Both the position numbers and the translations under genes were made by a program. This document shows, piece by piece, positions 1 through 8,790 of a DNA stretch of 64,000 nt. The stretch spans positions 1 to 64,000 of the forward strand of contig JANNAT010000141.1 of assembly GCA_031384605.1 (NCBI GenBank), read 5' to 3'. Source of the stretch: JANNAT01 sp031384605. Its GTDB lineage: Bacteria > Pseudomonadota > Alphaproteobacteria > Rhodobacterales > Rhodobacteraceae. How positions within the stretch are numbered: the stretch's first letter is position 1; each line of letters opens with the position of its first letter. Under the pieces are notes generated by a model that searched no databases, was not told the DNA's origin, and saw only the letters and a program-made list of their open reading frames with translations.

Positions 1-846
1 GGATTTGTGGCCTGTGCGATTGCTGCAATGCTGGACGCTGGCCGCCGCCCATTGAAAGTGCCGCTGCATCTGGCGCTGTCTTATGACGAGGAAATCGGCT
101 GCATGGGCGTGGGCAGCCTGATTGATATGCTGGCGCTGGCCCCGGTTCGTCCCCGCATGTGCATTGTGGGTGAGCCTACGGGGATGCAGGTGGCCACCGG
201 GCATAAGGGCAAAATTGCTTTGCGCGCCACCTGTGTGGGCCGCGAAGGGCATTCGGCATTGGCCCCGATGGCGCTGAACGCGTTGCATCTGGCGGTGGAT
301 TTTATAAATGTTGTCAGGGGTATACAGGTGCAACTGGCACAGTCTGGTCTGCGCGATGGCGATTATGACGTGCCTTACACCACGCTGCATGTCGGAAAAT
401 TGCATGGCGGATTGCAAGTCAATATCGTGCCAAACCGCGCGGTGATTGATTTTGAAATCCGGTCTTTGGCGGGCGAGGATACCGATGCGCTGATCGCGGA
501 ATTGATGGCGGCGGCAGAGGCGATTGTGGCCCCGTTGCGCGGTGAGTTTCCCGAAGCGGCGATTGTGGTGGAACGGCTTTGGGATTATCCGGGGCTTGGC
601 ACGCCTTCCGATGCCAACGTGGTGAATTTCGTCAAATCGCTGACCGGCGCGAATGGCACGATCAAAGTGGCCTTTGGCACTGAAGGCGGGCTGTTTGATG
701 CGCGGTTGGGGATACCCACGGTGATTTGCGGGCCGGGGTCGATGGCGCAGGGGCACAAACCGGATGAGTTTGTGACGGTTGAACAGATTGCGCACTGTCA
801 GGCGATGTTGGGCGCGCTGGTTGATCGGTTGGTGGTGGGATTTTAG
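1..846 (+). CDS. M20-family deacylase, ArgE-like (5' truncated by window edge)
   Basis: C-terminal part of an M20 zinc peptidase-family deacylase, best matched to acetylornithine deacetylase ArgE, which releases ornithine from N-acetylornithine in the cytoplasm. The reading frame is open from base 1, so the start and the first metal-binding His lie outside the window. Visible are the YDEEIGC segment with the adjacent catalytic and metal-binding glutamates, the VGEPTG motif, the dimerisation-domain stretch GREGHSA, and a late GTEGGLFDA segment followed by CGPGSMAQGHKPDE, which carries the C-terminal metal-binding His. These fit ArgE/DapE-type enzymes. The stop overlaps the stop of the convergent ycjF-like gene by 4 bp. 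Other M20 amidohydrolases specific for other N-acyl amino acids remain possible. Confidence 0.85.
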   Translation, partial: GFVACAIAAMLDAGRRPLKVPLHLALSYDEEIGCMGVGSLIDMLALAPVRPRMCIVGEPTGMQVATGHKGKIALRATCVGREGHSALAPMALNALHLAVDFINVVRGIQVQLAQSGLRDGDYDVPYTTLHVGKLHGGLQVNIVPNRAVIDFEIRSLAGEDTDALIAELMAAAEAIVAPLRGEFPEAAIVVERLWDYPGLGTPSDANVVNFVKSLTGANGTIKVAFGTEGGLFDARLGIPTVICGPGSMAQGHKPDEFVTVEQIAHCQAMLGALVDRLVVGF

Positions 847-1856
847 GGCTTGTCCCGCCCAAATAACCCCGCCAGCGCGCGGCTAGTGGTGGCGCTGGTT
901 CCCGGTTTTTTCAGCGCAGTGAAGACCATCGGGCGTGACAGTTCCATTGCAGCAATACCGACGCGGGCGGTCAATGCGCCGTTGACCACGCCTTCGCCAA
1001 AGCGGCGGGATACTTTGGCCAAGATCCCGCCCGACGCAACCGACCCAATCAGATCATCCGCCAAGGCAATCGCGCCCGCCCCCAAAACCGCGGCAAATAC
1101 CCGACGCAGCAGACGGAAACTGCCGATTGTGCCGGACCTGCCGCCATAAATCTCTGATAGCCGCCGGATCAGTTTGATGTTGGAATAAAGCACTGTCGCC
1201 ACATCGGCCAAAGCCACGGGCACAAATGCCGTCACGATTGCCACCTGACGCGCGGCGGCTTCAATTTCGCTTAAGGCGGCGCGATCCAGCGGGCCCATTA
1301 CTTCGGTCTCGGTCAGCGCAAGCAGCGCGTCTGCATCATAAACTTCGGCGCGATTTTCGGCCAGTCGTGACAGGCCCCACGCCGCATCGGGGCGCTTGGC
1401 GTAAAGTGCTGCAATGTCATCGACGACGCGGCGCGCGGCGTTCAGATCGGCGCTGCCAAGGGCAGTTGCGGCAGCCAGTCGAAGGCGGTCAAGCCGCGCC
1501 ATGCGGGCAAAGGCCGCGATTTCCTGCAAGGTCAGGATGGCAAGGATCACAAGGGCAGTGATCATCAGGCCAAAGCCGATCCAGCCCAGGATGACGTTTG
1601 ACGCGAATAATCCGGTGACAAAATTCCATGCCGATATTGACAGAACAAACGTAAACAGGCTGCTAAACACCCAAAACGCAAAGCGGCCAAAGGCAGAGCG
1701 CGGTTTTGCGGCCCAGCGTGTGGCGATTTGCACGGCGGGGGCACCGGAAATGTCTGGCAGATCGGCGGCGGCAAACGGATCGGCCTCATCGCCATCATAG
1801 TCGATCACCAATGGCCCTTGGGGGCGGGGCGCATCATCGGATAAATGCAGGCTCAT
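843..1856 (-). CDS. YcjF-like DUF697/TIGR01620 membrane protein
   Basis: Inner-membrane protein of 337 residues in the YcjF (DUF697) family. A polar, acidic N-terminus of about 55 residues is followed by two hydrophobic segments near residues 58-85 and 88-110, then a soluble region and a C-terminal part with a further hydrophobic stretch around ALADVATVLYSNIKLIRRLS. That order is typical of the family. The start ATG overlaps the stop of the upstream ycjX-like gene by 4 bp (ATGA), so the two are almost certainly co-translated. In enterobacteria ycjX-ycjF are linked to envelope and heat stress. The biochemical role is unknown. Confidence 0.8.
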   Translation of the reverse strand: MSLHLSDDAPRPQGPLVIDYDGDEADPFAAADLPDISGAPAVQIATRWAAKPRSAFGRFAFWVFSSLFTFVLSISAWNFVTGLFASNVILGWIGFGLMITALVILAILTLQEIAAFARMARLDRLRLAAATALGSADLNAARRVVDDIAALYAKRPDAAWGLSRLAENRAEVYDADALLALTETEVMGPLDRAALSEIEAAARQVAIVTAFVPVALADVATVLYSNIKLIRRLSEIYGGRSGTIGSFRLLRRVFAAVLGAGAIALADDLIGSVASGGILAKVSRRFGEGVVNGALTARVGIAAMELSRPMVFTALKKPGTSATTSRALAGLFGRDKP

Positions 1857-3268
1857 AGCCGGTCTCCGATCAGAAATTCGGCGGCGCGGTCAAGCCGGAT
1901 ATGGGGCAGCCCGCCAGTTGCGGTGCTGGTCAGACGGGCGGGGGCAAACCCCATTACGCCGTAATCGGCATCCAGCCATTTTGTTGCCCCCTCACGGGCG
2001 GGGGACAGCAGTTTGGCGGGATCGGATGGTAATTGGCCCGGATACATTGCCGCCTGTTTGCCACTGTCCAGCAGCCGGCCGCGCACGGCATCCAGCGCCA
2101 CGCCGTCGCGGGTGATGGTTTCCTCAACCGTGCAGCGCAGGGCGGCCATCGACATCGCCATGGTGCGGGCCCCGGCAAAATCGGCGCGGGATTTGGCCTC
2201 GCGCAGCATGGCTTGCATGATCGCCGTCAGGGCGGGGTGTTGGGCGTGGTGCAGATGATCGGCTTTGGTGGCGGCGAACAGGATTTTTTCAATGCGTTTG
2301 CCGCCAAGAATTCCCGTCAGCCAGCCGTTCCGCCCCGGTTTGAAAGCGGACAGCACATCGGCCATGGTGCGGCGCAGATTCTCGAACGCTTGTGGGCCTT
2401 GATGGATTGCGCCCAGCACGTCAACCAGAACGATCTGGCGGTCCAACTTTGCGAAATGATCGCGGAAGAACGGTTTGACCACGCGGGCGACATAGCCGTT
2501 ATAGCGCCGCTCCATCTCGCGCCACAGGCTGCCTCGGGTGGGATCGCTAGGTTTGGGTAAGGGCGCAAAGGTTAACACAGGCGATCCGGCCAGATCGCCG
2601 GGCAATAAAAACCGTCCCGGCGTGCAATCAGACCAGCCTGCGGCGCGGGCGGCGGTAAGATAGGTGGTGAAAGACTGGGCCAAAGCCGTGGCGCGGGATT
2701 CGTCCAGCCGCAACGCCCCGTCTTCGGCGCGCGCCGTGGCCATGAATTCGGCGGCTTCGGGGCGTTTGGCGATGCGGTCAAGCGTGGCGTCGGACCAATC
2801 GGTGTAGGATTTATCCAGCAGGGCCAGATCCAGCAGCCATTCGCCGGGATAGTCGACGATATCGACATGCACATGGCGCGGGCCTGAAAAGCTGCCGAAA
2901 AACCCTTGCGGGCGCACTCTGAATGACAACCGCAGTTCTGAAAGGGCGCGGGTGGATTGCGGCCAATGCGGGGCATCGCCGGTCAGCGCCGCCATATGAT
3001 CTTCGAAGGCAAATCGCGGCAGCGTCAGGTCGGGTTGCGGTTGCAAATGCACGGCCTCGATCCGACCTTCGGCTGCCGCGCGCAGTTGCGGCATGCGGGC
3101 GCGGTCCAGCAGATTTGACACCAATGCGGTGATGAACACCGTCTTGCCCGCGCGCGACAGCCCGGTGACACCGACACGCACGACGGGGTCAAAAAATGCG
3201 CCCGACACCGAGGCAATCGCGCCGTCGATCTGGCGGGAAATCCCGTCGGTGATACTGGACATAACCAA
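1853..3268 (-). CDS. YcjX-like P-loop NTPase (DUF463)
   Basis: Cytoplasmic P-loop protein of the YcjX/DUF463 family, about 471 residues. The Walker A motif GLSRAGKT lies near residue 38 and DIVDYPGEWLLD supplies the DxxG-like switch region, as in small-GTPase-like folds. Family length is about 460-480 residues, so the gene is intact. Two starts compete: TTG at 3268, 7 bases after AGAAGGA, and ATG at 3262, 13 bases after it; the TTG has the better spacing. It is transcribed away from truA and overlaps the ycjF-like gene by 4 bp. YcjX homologues bind guanine nucleotides and are stress-induced in E. coli; the target is unknown. Confidence 0.82.
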   Translation of the reverse strand: MVMSSITDGISRQIDGAIASVSGAFFDPVVRVGVTGLSRAGKTVFITALVSNLLDRARMPQLRAAAEGRIEAVHLQPQPDLTLPRFAFEDHMAALTGDAPHWPQSTRALSELRLSFRVRPQGFFGSFSGPRHVHVDIVDYPGEWLLDLALLDKSYTDWSDATLDRIAKRPEAAEFMATARAEDGALRLDESRATALAQSFTTYLTAARAAGWSDCTPGRFLLPGDLAGSPVLTFAPLPKPSDPTRGSLWREMERRYNGYVARVVKPFFRDHFAKLDRQIVLVDVLGAIHQGPQAFENLRRTMADVLSAFKPGRNGWLTGILGGKRIEKILFAATKADHLHHAQHPALTAIMQAMLREAKSRADFAGARTMAMSMAALRCTVEETITRDGVALDAVRGRLLDSGKQAAMYPGQLPSDPAKLLSPAREGATKWLDADYGVMGFAPARLTSTATGGLPHIRLDRAAEFLIGDRL

Positions 3269-3362
3269 GGATGGTTCCTTCTGTTAAGGTCAACATAAGA
3301 ACACGCCGCGATCTTTGGTAGGGGGCATGGACAGGACGCAGCGCTTTCGCTAACCGATACCT

Positions 3363-4151
3363 ATGCCCAGATATGCAATCTTGATCGACTATCACGGCGG
3401 GCCATTTCACGGCTGGCAACGCCAACCGGGGGGACAGCCTTCGGTGCAAGGCGCGATAGAGGCGGCTTTGGCGCGGTTGCAGCCGGGGGATCACACGATC
3501 AACGGGGCAGGGCGCACCGATACCGGCGTGCATGCAACGGGCCAAGTAGCGACGTTCGATCTGGCCAAGGATTGGGACCCGTTCACGTTGTCTGAGGCGT
3601 TGAACTGGCATCTGAAGCCCTTACCCATTGTGGTTTTGGCGGCGCGGGTTGTGGCTGATGATTTTCACGCGCGGTTTTCGGCGATGGAACGGCGGTATTT
3701 GTTCCGGCTGGTGGCACGGCGTGCGCCGATGACCCATGATAAGGGCTTGGTCTGGCACGTGCTGTCGCCGCTTGATCTGGGCGCGATGCAAGCGGCGGCC
3801 AGGCATCTGGTTGGCAAACACGATTTTACCACCTTCCGCTCTAGCATTTGTCAGGCGAAATCACCGGTAAAGACGCTGGAAGACGTGCAAATCACCCAGC
3901 ATCCCTATGTCGGCGGTGTTGAGTATCGGTTTGCCTTGCGCGCGCGCAGCTTTTTACACAATCAAGTGCGCTCGATTGTTGGCACGTTAGCGCGTGTGGG
4001 GTCCGGGGTTTGGGCGGCTGATGCCGTGAAAACGGCACTAGAGGCACGTAACCGCGCGGCCTGTGGGCCGGTTTGCCCGCCGCAGGGCCTGTATCTTACA
4101 GGTGTTGGTTATCCGGTGGATGTGTTTTCATCTGCTGAAGAACAGAATTGA
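3363..4151 (+). CDS. truA: tRNA pseudouridine synthase A
   Basis: TruA converts U38-U40 in the anticodon stem-loop of many tRNAs to pseudouridine. The 262-residue product has the expected length. The catalytic aspartate is D53 in GRTDTGVHA, and the N-terminal YHGGPFHGWQ and the C-terminal FLHNQVRSIVG motifs are characteristic of TruA. No clear Shine-Dalgarno sequence precedes the ATG. The gene is divergent from ycjX across about 95 bp that must carry both promoters, and a small membrane-protein gene follows 12 bp downstream on the same strand. Confidence 0.96.
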   Translation: MPRYAILIDYHGGPFHGWQRQPGGQPSVQGAIEAALARLQPGDHTINGAGRTDTGVHATGQVATFDLAKDWDPFTLSEALNWHLKPLPIVVLAARVVADDFHARFSAMERRYLFRLVARRAPMTHDKGLVWHVLSPLDLGAMQAAARHLVGKHDFTTFRSSICQAKSPVKTLEDVQITQHPYVGGVEYRFALRARSFLHNQVRSIVGTLARVGSGVWAADAVKTALEARNRAACGPVCPPQGLYLTGVGYPVDVFSSAEEQN

Positions 4152-4163
4152 GAAAGAGGCACT

Positions 4164-4445
4164 ATGGATTTGTCAAACCTGATCCTGTCGCAACTGGCAG
4201 ATCCGTTTCGGATCGGCCTGATGGTGGCTTTGGTCATCACCATGTTGCGCACCCAAAGTGTTACCGGGGTTTTGGTGCCTTTGGCGGCGGGGGTGCTGTT
4301 TGTGGCGGTGATAATTCCGTCCACTACGCTGAATGTGCTGGCGCAACCCCTATGGCAGATTGTTGCCGTGGGGCTGGTGTCGAATGCGATAATTCTGGCG
4401 GTCATTCTGGGGGCCTGGGCCATTTATCAGCGGTTCCGGCGCTGA
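4164..4445 (+). CDS. Small hydrophobic membrane protein, unknown function
   Basis: A 93-residue protein that is hydrophobic over most of its length, with probable membrane segments near residues 18-30, 36-55 and 62-85 and a basic C-terminus (YQRFRR). A good ribosome-binding site (AAAGAGG, 4 bases before ATG) and its position 12 bp after truA argue that it is real and co-transcribed. I recognise no family. A strong bidirectional terminator hairpin follows the stop codon. Confidence 0.65.
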   Translation: MDLSNLILSQLADPFRIGLMVALVITMLRTQSVTGVLVPLAAGVLFVAVIIPSTTLNVLAQPLWQIVAVGLVSNAIILAVILGAWAIYQRFRR

Positions 4446-4449
4446 AACG

Positions 4450-4481
4450 CAAACGGGCCGGAAATGATCCCGGCCCGTTTG
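4450..4481. terminator. Bidirectional terminator hairpin between convergent genes
   Basis: Perfect 12-bp inverted repeat (CAAACGGGCCGG at 4450-4461, CCGGCCCGTTTG at 4470-4481) with an 8-base loop. It lies 4 bp after the small membrane-protein gene and 17 bp beyond the stop of the convergent MFS gene, and the A/T-rich stem ends suit termination in both directions. Confidence 0.85.
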
Positions 4482-4497
4482 TCATGATTTCAAAAGC

Positions 4498-6732
4498 TTA
4501 CTTTGCGTCGTCTGCAAAGATGTCTTTCTTATGGGTGTTGCCCGGCACAAAGATCACGCCGATCACCACAGTAATCATCGCGATCACGATGGCATACCAT
4601 AGACCCGCATAGATGTTGCCCGATTGCGCCGAGATTGCGAATGCCGTCGCTGGCATCAGCCCCCCGAACCAACCGTTGCCGACGTGATACGGCAAAGACA
4701 GGCCCGAATACCGGATACGCGTTGGGAACAGCTCCACCAGCATTGCAGCGATAGGTCCGTATACCATCGTTACAAGGATGATCAGATAGGTCAGCGTTGC
4801 AATGATCGTCAGCTTTTGCGCCGTGAAGATGTCGAAAAAGCTGCCAAGTCCTTTCGAGTCAATTTTCACAACCGACGTGTTATCCGCTGCCACCAGCGGA
4901 TAGCCCGCCGCCTTGAGCGCATCGTTCACGCCTTTCTCGAACGCACCCTTTACGCCGTTCTCGGCCGCCAGCACTGCCGCCGCTGCATCATAGCTTGCCA
5001 AGGCATCAGCCGGAACTGCCGCCCGTGCTGTATCAAGTGCTGCCTGAGCTGCCGGTGCCGCTGCGGTTGCCGCATCAACGGCAGCCTGTGCTGCTGCCTT
5101 TGCCGCCTCGTCTGTGCCATCGGCAACTTTTTTCAAAGCACCTTCCGCAGTTGTCACGGCACCTTTGGCCGCTTTCACAGCACCTTCGGCCCCGGTCAGT
5201 GCGGTCACGGCTGCAGCGTCCATGCTTGCTTTGACTGCGTCCAGCGCGGTCTTTGCAGTGGCAATAGCTGCTTTGTTCGCAGCGCCGTCATAAGACGCCA
5301 CGGCGGTTTCACCGACTTTGACCTGCGCCAAAGTGGCCGCCGGATCAAAAGACGTCGTGTAGTTCACCGAGGTGCGGGCAAGCAGTGCCTTGGCGATGTC
5401 GCAAGAGTTCGAATAGGTCAACGTGTTGGTCGGGTTGAACTGGAACGAACAATTCCCTTCGGTCGCCGTTACGGTAACCGGGGTCTGGTGTGCAGCATGC
5501 AGCAACGGGTTCGCCGTTTTCGTCAGGAAGTTGAACACCGGCAGGAACGTCACTGCGGCAATCAAACAGCCCGCCAGAATAATCGGCTTGCGCCCAATCC
5601 GGTCAGACAGCGCGCCGAACACCAGAAAACCACCGGTGCCGATGATCAACGACCACGCCACCATAACGTTGGCAGTAAAGGCATCAACCTTGATCACGTT
5701 TTGCAAGAAGAACAGCGCATAGAACTGCCCGGTGTACCAAACAACGGCTTGTCCTGCGACAAGGCCCAGCAGTGCAATCAACGCGATCTTTGCGTTCATC
5801 ACACCCCAGATCACTGCGATCACAACAAAGGCGATCCCGATAAAAGAGGCCAAAGTTCCGGTCAGCATGCCTGACAAGGCCAGTGCAATCAGCGCAACTG
5901 GGGCGATAAGCAGCGCCAGCGCATTGCGACCCGGGCCAAACGCCTCTGTCAGCGGTGCTTTAGAAGTTGCACCCTCTTCCTTCATCTTTTTGAAGGCAGG
6001 CGATTCGTTCATTTGCAAACGGATGTACAGCGAAATCGCCAGCAAGATGATCGACGCCAGGAACGGCACACGCCAGCCCCATGACTGGAACGCCGTCAGC
6101 ATTTTTGGCGTGCCGTCAGCGTTCAGGATAGCAACCCCGACCGCATCAAGATCAGGCACGCTTGGGTAGTTGGCGTTGACATAAGCCGTCACCATCAAGA
6201 TCACGATCAGCGACAGCAAAAGGCCCAAGGTTGCAGTCGTCTGAATGAACGCGGTGTAAAAGCCGCGCCGGTTGGCGGGCGCGTGTTCGGCCACATAGAT
6301 GGCAGCACCACCGTATTCACCGCCCAAGGCCAGACCCTGCGCCATGCGCAAGGCGATCAGGATGATCGGTGCCGCGACACCCCAGCTTTGATAGCTGGGC
6401 AGAAGGCCCACGAAGAACGTCGAAAAACCCATGATCAGGATGGTCATCAGGAAGGTGTATTTCCGGCCGACGATGTCGCCAAGCGCGCCGAACACCAGCG
6501 CGCCAAACGGGCGCACGATAAAGCCTGCGGCAAAAGCCAACAGCGCAAACACGTTGCGGGTGGCTTCGGGGAAGGGCGCGAAAAACTGCGCGCCGATAAC
6601 TGCGGCAAGGCTGCCGAACAGGTAAAAGTCATACCATTCGAAAATGGTGCCCGCAGACGAGGCAAGAATAACCTTCTTTTCCTCGCCCGTCATGGGTCTT
6701 GATCGTATTGTTGCGTCTGCGGCAGATGCCAT
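4498..6732 (-). CDS. MHS-family MFS transporter with large Ala-rich insertion
   Basis: Major facilitator of the metabolite:H+ symporter type (ProP/KgtP/ShiA group), probably importing a carboxylate or similar solute. Family signatures are EWYDFYLFG near residues 32-40, the loop motif GALGDIVGRK near 82-91, RMAQGLALGGEYGGA near 129-143 and DRIGRKP near 377-383. At 744 residues it is roughly 200-300 longer than usual. About 230 extra residues (about 405-635) lie after TM9 and, by topology, in the periplasm; they contain a CSFQFNP...SCD pair of cysteines and an Ala/Lys/Asp-rich helical stretch at about 477-600. A second insertion near 271-312 adds two hydrophobic segments. A strong GGGAGGG site precedes the ATG. 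The gene lies 93 bp downstream of acs in the same orientation, so acetate or propionate is a plausible but unproven substrate. Confidence 0.88.
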   Translation of the reverse strand: MASAADATIRSRPMTGEEKKVILASSAGTIFEWYDFYLFGSLAAVIGAQFFAPFPEATRNVFALLAFAAGFIVRPFGALVFGALGDIVGRKYTFLMTILIMGFSTFFVGLLPSYQSWGVAAPIILIALRMAQGLALGGEYGGAAIYVAEHAPANRRGFYTAFIQTTATLGLLLSLIVILMVTAYVNANYPSVPDLDAVGVAILNADGTPKMLTAFQSWGWRVPFLASIILLAISLYIRLQMNESPAFKKMKEEGATSKAPLTEAFGPGRNALALLIAPVALIALALSGMLTGTLASFIGIAFVVIAVIWGVMNAKIALIALLGLVAGQAVVWYTGQFYALFFLQNVIKVDAFTANVMVAWSLIIGTGGFLVFGALSDRIGRKPIILAGCLIAAVTFLPVFNFLTKTANPLLHAAHQTPVTVTATEGNCSFQFNPTNTLTYSNSCDIAKALLARTSVNYTTSFDPAATLAQVKVGETAVASYDGAANKAAIATAKTALDAVKASMDAAAVTALTGAEGAVKAAKGAVTTAEGALKKVADGTDEAAKAAAQAAVDAATAAAPAAQAALDTARAAVPADALASYDAAAAVLAAENGVKGAFEKGVNDALKAAGYPLVAADNTSVVKIDSKGLGSFFDIFTAQKLTIIATLTYLIILVTMVYGPIAAMLVELFPTRIRYSGLSLPYHVGNGWFGGLMPATAFAISAQSGNIYAGLWYAIVIAMITVVIGVIFVPGNTHKKDIFADDAK

Positions 6733-6825
6733 TGGTAACCCTCCCTTTTTTCCGGCTTGATGCCGGGTTTCGTGTGCGACCGCTGGTGCGGCCTTGTCGT
6801 CCGGGATGGCTTTGGCGTGACGCGG

Positions 6826-8790
6826 TCAGGCCTTGTTCATCCGGTTTTCAATCAGCTCTTCCACCACCGATGGATCGGCCAAGGTTGAGATATCGCCCAA
6901 AGCGGCGAAGTCGTTTTCGGCAATTTTGCGCAAGATGCGGCGCATGATTTTGCCGGAACGGGTTTTTGGCAGGCCCGGCGCCCATTGGATCAGATCCGGG
7001 CTGGCAAAGGGGCCGATTTCGGTGCGCACCCATTTGACCAGATCTTTGCGCAACGCCTCGGACGGACTTTCCGACCGCATCAAGGTGACATAGGCATAGA
7101 TGCCTTGGCCCTTGATTTCATGCGGATATCCTACCACGGCGGCCTCGGCCACGGCCGGGTGCGCCACCAACGCGCTTTCGACCTCTGCCGTGCCCATGCG
7201 GTGGCCCGAGACGTTGATCACGTCATCCACGCGGCCCGTGATCCAGTAATCGCCATCCGCGTCGCGCCGGCAGCCATCACCGGTAAAGTAATAGCCTTTG
7301 TATTGCTGAAAATACGCTTCCTGGAACCGCTGATGATCGCCCCAAAGCGTCCGCATCTGGCCCGGCCAGCTGTCGGATATGCACAGCACCCCTTCGGCGA
7401 CGGCTTCGGTTTGCACGGCTCCACTGGCGGCATCCAGCACCACGGGTTTGACGCCAAAGAACGGCTTTGTCGCCGACCCCGGTTTAGCAGCGATCGCGCC
7501 CGGCAACGACGTAATCATATGCCCGCCGGTTTCGGTTTGCCAAAACGTATCAACGATGGGGCAGATGCCTTTGCCAACGTGGATGTTATACCAGTTCCAA
7601 GCCTCGGGGTTGATCGGCTCACCTACTGATCCCAGCAGTTTCAGCGACGAAAGATCGTGCTTTTCCACCCATTTCGGCCCCATCGCCATCAGCGCGCGAA
7701 TAGCAGTAGGGGCGGTGTAGAACTGGTTCACCTTGTGCTTGGCGATCACTTCCCAGAACCGCCCCGCGTCAGGATATGTTGGCACGCCTTCAAACATCAA
7801 GGTTGTGGCCCCATTGGCCAGCGGACCGTAGATGATATAGCTGTGCCCCGTCACCCAACCGACATCGGCGGTGCACCAGAACACATCGCCGTCATGGTAA
7901 TCAAAAGTGTATTGGTGCGTCATCGCGGCATAAACCAGATAGCCGCCCGATGTATGCACAACACCTTTGGGTTTGCCCGTCGACCCCGATGTATAAAGGA
8001 TAAACAGCGGGTCTTCGGCCCCCATCGCGGCAGGCGGGCAAATGAGTGACGCGACCGCCATCTGCGCCAGAACGTCAATATCGCGGCCATCCACCCAAGT
8101 GGTTTGCTCACCCGTGTGTTTGACCACAAGGCACAGCACCTTATCGGAACAGTGCAAAAGCGCCGCATCGGTGTTGGATTTCAACGCCGTGCGCTTGCCG
8201 CCACGCGGGGCCGTATCGGCGGTGATCACCAGTTTGGCTGCGCAATCATTGATCCGGTTGGCAAGTGCGTCGGGGGAAAATCCTGCGAAAACAATGGAAT
8301 GAATGGCTCCGATGCGCGCGCAGGCCAGCATGGCATAGGCGGCTTCGGGGATCATCGGCATGTAGATGACGACCCTGTCGCCACGCACAACGCCATTGGC
8401 CAGCAACACGTTGGCCAGTCGGTTTACTTTGTCGGATAGGGTTTTGTAGGTGATATGTTGGGCGGGCGACTTTGGATCATCCGGTTCAAAGATGATGGCG
8501 GTTTGATCGCCACGGGTTGCCAGATGGCGGTCAATGCAGTTGGCGGCCACGTTCAGAACGCCGTCTTCGAACCATTTGATGCTGACCTGACCATAGGTAA
8601 AGTCAGTATTCTTCACTGTTGTAAAAGGCGTGATCCAATCAACGCGCTGCGCTTCGCGTGCCCAAAACACATCCGGACTTGCCACTGACTCTGCATACAT
8701 CGCGCCATAGGTTTCCGCGTTGGCATGCGCAGTTGCGATGAAATCCCTGGATGCCGGATATACGCCTGTCATTTGTTCCTGAGCTGCCAT
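6826..8790 (-). CDS. acs: Acetyl-CoA synthetase (AMP-forming)
   Basis: Activates acetate to acetyl-CoA through acetyl-AMP in the cytoplasm. The ATG at 8790 is chosen over an upstream in-frame ATG at 8847 because AAGGAG lies 8 bases before it; this gives 654 residues, the usual Acs length. The adenylate-forming signature TSGSTGKPKG is at about residues 267-276. The C-terminal PKTRSGKIMRR contains the conserved lysine (about K614) that protein acetyltransferases modify in many Acs proteins. ADVGWVTGHSY and DTFWQTETGGH are also conserved. An AT-rich upstream region probably holds its promoter, and the MFS transporter follows 93 bp downstream. Confidence 0.96.
   Translation of the reverse strand: MAAQEQMTGVYPASRDFIATAHANAETYGAMYAESVASPDVFWAREAQRVDWITPFTTVKNTDFTYGQVSIKWFEDGVLNVAANCIDRHLATRGDQTAIIFEPDDPKSPAQHITYKTLSDKVNRLANVLLANGVVRGDRVVIYMPMIPEAAYAMLACARIGAIHSIVFAGFSPDALANRINDCAAKLVITADTAPRGGKRTALKSNTDAALLHCSDKVLCLVVKHTGEQTTWVDGRDIDVLAQMAVASLICPPAAMGAEDPLFILYTSGSTGKPKGVVHTSGGYLVYAAMTHQYTFDYHDGDVFWCTADVGWVTGHSYIIYGPLANGATTLMFEGVPTYPDAGRFWEVIAKHKVNQFYTAPTAIRALMAMGPKWVEKHDLSSLKLLGSVGEPINPEAWNWYNIHVGKGICPIVDTFWQTETGGHMITSLPGAIAAKPGSATKPFFGVKPVVLDAASGAVQTEAVAEGVLCISDSWPGQMRTLWGDHQRFQEAYFQQYKGYYFTGDGCRRDADGDYWITGRVDDVINVSGHRMGTAEVESALVAHPAVAEAAVVGYPHEIKGQGIYAYVTLMRSESPSEALRKDLVKWVRTEIGPFASPDLIQWAPGLPKTRSGKIMRRILRKIAENDFAALGDISTLADPSVVEELIENRMNKA

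Noticed and set aside
4624..5874. A 416-codon plus-strand open frame opposite the MFS gene
   Set aside because: It encodes a Cys/Arg-rich sequence without family features and is the antisense of the Ala-rich region, whose codon bias keeps the other frame open.
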